A stretch of DNA of 64,000 nt from Helicobacter_D ganmani. GTDB taxonomy: Bacteria > Campylobacterota > Campylobacteria > Campylobacterales > Helicobacteraceae. A program made the position numbers and the translations under genes. Under the pieces are notes generated by a model. The model did no database searches and had not been told where the DNA came from. It saw only the letters and a list, made by a program, of their open reading frames with translations. Numbering within the stretch: position 1 is the stretch's first letter; the number at the start of each line of letters is the position of its first letter. Location of the stretch: NCBI RefSeq assembly GCF_965138225.1, contig NZ_CBCSAX010000002.1. One strand, written 5' to 3'. Shown in pieces: positions 61,416-64,000 of the stretch.

Positions 61416-62471
61416 ATGAGTGAGCAGAATCCCTTAAAGCAATTTTTAGAACCCAAAGAAGCTTTAAAGCTCTATGATTTGGATATTTTTACGCTTGGGA
61501 AAATGGCGGATTCTATACGCAAAGATTATTTTGGTAAGAAAGTCTTTTTTAATTCCAACCGCCATATTAATCCAACAAATGATTGTGCAGATGTTTGTAA
61601 GTTTTGCGGTTTTTCTGCACATCGTAAGAATCCCAATGTCTATACAATGGATAAGGAGAAGATTTTAAGAGTTGCCAAAGATTCCATAGAGGCAGGTGCG
61701 CTAGAATTGCATATCGTAGGGGCGCACAATCCCAAGTTAAACCTAGAATGGTATTTGGAGCTTTTTAGAACGCTTAAGGCAGAATTTCCAAATATTCATC
61801 TTAAAGCACTAACCGCAGCGGAAGTAAATTTCTTAAGCCAGCTTAGTGGTAAATCCTATCATGAAGTTTTAAGTTTAATGGCAGAAAATGGTGTGGATTC
61901 TATGCCCGGCGGTGGCGCAGAGATTTTTGATGAAAAGGTGCGTAGCTTTATTTGTAAAGGAAAAGTGGATTCCACAGATTGGTTAAAAATTCATAAAATT
62001 TGGCATTCTTTGGGCAAAAAATCTAATGCTACTATGCTTTTTGGGCATATAGAATCGCGGGAACATCGGATTGACCATCTCTTGCGCCTTTATCAAGCAC
62101 AAGAGGAGAGCGGAGGGTTTAATGCCTTTATTCCGCTTGTTTATCAAAAAGAAAATAACTTTTTGAGTGTCAAGGAGTTTCCAAGTGGGCAAGAGATTCT
62201 CAAAACGATTGCTATTGCAAGAATCTTGTTGCCAAATATTCCTCATATTAAGGCGTATTGGGCAACTTTGGGCTTGAATTTGGCGATTTTAGCTCAAGAA
62301 TTTGGAGCAGATGATATTGATGGCACGATTCAACGCGAGGCGATTCAAAGCGCAAGTGGAAGCAAAAGCGCAAATGGAATTGCTAAGGAGGAATTGATTG
62401 CTCAAATCAAGAATGCAGGATTTTTGCCAGTGGAGAGGGATAGTTTGTATAATGAAATTCACGCATATTAA
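61416..62471 (+). CDS. mqnE: Aminofutalosine synthase MqnE
   Basis: Radical SAM enzyme of the futalosine route to menaquinone, found in Helicobacter and Campylobacter in place of the classical Men pathway. The radical SAM cluster motif is CADVCKFC. PGGGAEIF is a family motif shared by MqnE and MqnC. At 351 residues it is of usual length. MqnC is the close alternative; the N terminus and overall fit to H. pylori HP0656 (recalled) favour MqnE. A TATAAT hexamer lies at 61371-61376. Confidence 0.88.
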   Translation: MSEQNPLKQFLEPKEALKLYDLDIFTLGKMADSIRKDYFGKKVFFNSNRHINPTNDCADVCKFCGFSAHRKNPNVYTMDKEKILRVAKDSIEAGALELHIVGAHNPKLNLEWYLELFRTLKAEFPNIHLKALTAAEVNFLSQLSGKSYHEVLSLMAENGVDSMPGGGAEIFDEKVRSFICKGKVDSTDWLKIHKIWHSLGKKSNATMLFGHIESREHRIDHLLRLYQAQEESGGFNAFIPLVYQKENNFLSVKEFPSGQEILKTIAIARILLPNIPHIKAYWATLGLNLAILAQEFGADDIDGTIQREAIQSASGSKSANGIAKEELIAQIKNAGFLPVERDSLYNEIHAY

Positions 62472-62481
62472 GGAGTAAAAG

Positions 62482-62940
62482 ATGCAATATTATAGCTATG
62501 AATTGTTTAGAGAGGATATGAAAGAGCTAGTAGATAAGATTGATTTTAATCCCGATGGGATTGTGGCGATTTCGCGCGGTGGGCTGACAATGGCGCATTT
62601 TCTAGGAATTGCATTGGATTTAAGGCGTGTCTATACGATTAATGCTTCTTCGTTTTTTAATAAAGTGCAACAAGAGATTCAAATCTCAAATATTCCAGAA
62701 CTTGGGGGAAATCAGCGCATTTTGATTGTAGATGAGATTGTAGATAGTGGCACGAGTATGGAGAAAGTTTATAGTATCTTAAGTGCTGTTAATTCTAGCA
62801 TTGATTTTAAAACCGCGTGCATTTTTCATAAGCCAACAGCGCAGTTTAAGCCGGATTTTATTTTGCGTGAAGCAAGTGATTGGGTGGAATTTTTTTGGGA
62901 AGTTGATGTTGTGAAATCTTTGCGCGAAGAGCAAAAGTGA
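62482..62940 (+). CDS. Purine phosphoribosyltransferase (Gpt-like)
   Basis: Type I phosphoribosyltransferase of 152 residues. The PRPP loop is ILIVDEIVDSGTSM and the N-terminal GIVAISRGGLTMA is the pyrophosphate loop. H. pylori has a xanthine-guanine phosphoribosyltransferase of similar size (recalled as HP0735). Salvage of guanine or xanthine is likely, but the base specificity cannot be read here. AAGGAG precedes the ATG, ten bases after mqnE. Confidence 0.88.
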   Translation: MQYYSYELFREDMKELVDKIDFNPDGIVAISRGGLTMAHFLGIALDLRRVYTINASSFFNKVQQEIQISNIPELGGNQRILIVDEIVDSGTSMEKVYSILSAVNSSIDFKTACIFHKPTAQFKPDFILREASDWVEFFWEVDVVKSLREEQK

Positions 62941-62946
62941 GGTAAA

Positions 62947-64000
62947 ATGCAAAAATTTGAAGCGGAAAATGGCAATGTAATTTATGGGGATTTGCAATGC
63001 AAGGATTCTAAAATAGAGTTTATGGGCAAAAATAATATTTTGTTTTTAAGCGAAAAGGCAAACCTTAGGAATGCGCAAATTACTTTTGTAGGTAGCAATG
63101 CACTTGTGTTTATTGGTAAAAGTTGTTTTAGGGGAAGGATTATGATTTTTACAAATTGCGTGTGCTATATTGGGAATGCCTTAGGACAGAGTGCTAGCGA
63201 TATGTTTTTGAATATTACGAGTGAGAGCTATTGTATTATTGGCGATGATTGTTTGTTTTCGTGGGGAGTTGTTCTTGAAAGCAGCGACCATCACCCAATT
63301 TTTGATTTTAAAACTCATCAATGCCTTAATACAAGTAAAAGAAATATTCTTATAGGCGACCATATTTGGGTAGGGCAATATGCTTGGGTATTGAAAAACA
63401 CTTTTTTGGCTTCAGGAAGTATTTTGGGCGCAAAGGGGATTGCGACAAAAACTTATTATTCTAATAGTGCAAATGTTGGAATCCCAGCCAAGCAGACGAG
63501 AAAAGGTATTTTTTGGAATGGGGCGGTGATTAAGGATTCCACAAAGGAAGAGATAAAAAAGCTAGAGCAAAACCACAAAGATGACTTCAAATTCACCTAT
63601 CAAAAAGATTCCTTTCTTTCCCCTTATGCCATAGAACAAAAGCTAGAATCCTTGCAGAGCGCACAAGAAAAGCTAGAATTTATTTATGATTCTCTCTATT
63701 GCAATACAAATAAGAATCGCTTTGCTTATTTTGAAGATTGTCCTTTTGAGATTCCTTTACCCTTAATACCTAAACAATTTGAAAAACTAAAGTTTAAAAC
63801 TTTAAAAACCCCTCAATCTATTTTTACTTTTCCTATTCCAAATCCTAAAGATTCCTTGCAAACTAGAATCAAAAATCTTGAATCTCTCCTCTTTGGCACA
63901 GCAAAAGACAGAATCAAAAACCATCTTAGCTACCAATTAGGACAAATCCTCCTTAAAGATTCTAAATCTTTCTTTGGAATCTCAAAACTCCCTTTTAAGA
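62947..64000 (+). CDS. Hexapeptide-repeat acyltransferase, 3' end beyond window
   Basis: The frame is open for 351 codons to the window end. The first 190 residues are a left-handed beta-helix O-acyltransferase with the conserved SSDHHPIFD (catalytic His expected) and ILIGDHIWVGQYAWVLKNT. VGIPAKQTRKG closes the domain. A long second part follows, ending in RIKNHLSYQLGQILLKDSKS, a module that in Campylobacter and Helicobacter ends many surface-glycan enzymes. Substrate is unknown; acetylation of a capsule, LOS or flagellin sugar is inferred. GAGG precedes the ATG. Confidence 0.82.
   Translation, partial: MQKFEAENGNVIYGDLQCKDSKIEFMGKNNILFLSEKANLRNAQITFVGSNALVFIGKSCFRGRIMIFTNCVCYIGNALGQSASDMFLNITSESYCIIGDDCLFSWGVVLESSDHHPIFDFKTHQCLNTSKRNILIGDHIWVGQYAWVLKNTFLASGSILGAKGIATKTYYSNSANVGIPAKQTRKGIFWNGAVIKDSTKEEIKKLEQNHKDDFKFTYQKDSFLSPYAIEQKLESLQSAQEKLEFIYDSLYCNTNKNRFAYFEDCPFEIPLPLIPKQFEKLKFKTLKTPQSIFTFPIPNPKDSLQTRIKNLESLLFGTAKDRIKNHLSYQLGQILLKDSKSFFGISKLPFK

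Noticed and set aside
1..64000. tRNA, rRNA, tmRNA, CRISPR, insertion sequence or prophage
   Set aside because: I scanned the gene-free gaps for T-arm (TTCGANTC) signatures, regular spaced repeats, and transposase, integrase or phage-structural motifs in the ORFs and found none convincing.

Overview
The window is ordinary-looking chromosome from an epsilonproteobacterium (Campylobacterota), most likely an enterohepatic, urease-independent Helicobacter of the H. pullorum / H. canadensis type. The reasons are the low GC content, dense co-directional operons, a large Campylobacter-style porin, Helicobacter-type FlgL, FlgP, Maf and FlgR, the gyrA-(HP0702-like)-flgR and gltX2-yggT-slt gene orders, a CetA/CetB energy-taxis pair and futalosine-pathway MqnE. 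The species assignment is inference. I found no phage, insertion sequence, CRISPR array, rRNA or tRNA. One ambiguous base (N) lies at 36651, so the source is probably a draft assembly.

Layout. 1-5 kb: a prepilin peptidase (cut by the window edge) diverges from nadD-rsfS-msrB, followed by flgL behind a sigma-54 element. 5-19 kb: an EF-hand protein gene behind a sigma-28-like element, then gdhA, a periplasmic ATP-dependent DNA ligase, lptF-truA, a di-heme peroxidase, acnB, cysK with an overlapping upstream mini-ORF, an acetate-transporter-like gene, and a second EF-hand protein gene behind a sigma-54 element. 18.5-22.7 kb: htrA, cdsA-dxr and a cyclophilin on the minus strand. 22.7-29.3 kb: a degenerate trypsin-like protein, then gyrA, an HP0702-like gene, flgR, asd and a low-molecular-weight phosphatase in one direction.

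29.5-43 kb is almost all minus strand: sdaC, glnK-amt, a kefB-type/recR/cvrA-type cluster, speA-cysE, a stand-alone flagellar C-terminal-domain protein behind a sigma-54 element, and gltX2-yggT-slt. 43-50.5 kb: the major porin with a long leader, then a six-gene operon of maf, flgP, a lipoprotein, a trmN6-like methyltransferase, a YkgJ-family protein and a TPR lipoprotein. 50.6-64 kb: prs and a periplasmic cyclophilin; a poorly characterised set of a degenerate UDG-fold protein, a periplasmic protein and a YgjP-type metallopeptidase; a LysR regulator; uvrD; an outer-membrane protein; cetB-cetA; mqnE; a purine phosphoribosyltransferase; and a hexapeptide acyltransferase cut by the window end.

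How the genes work together. The clearest theme is motility: FlgR (the sigma-54 activator), three sigma-54 elements with exact GG-N10-GC spacing, one sigma-28-like element, FlgL, FlgP, Maf and CetAB. Two soluble EF-hand proteins without signal peptides and an 80-residue rod/hook C-terminal-domain protein sit behind flagellar-type promoters. They are the best candidates for undescribed members of the flagellar regulon. Nitrogen and sulfur assimilation (gdhA, glnK-amt, cysE, cysK) is the second theme. At whole-window scale, the motif RGAWTCY is strikingly frequent, and a degenerate intergenic repeat recurs at several places.
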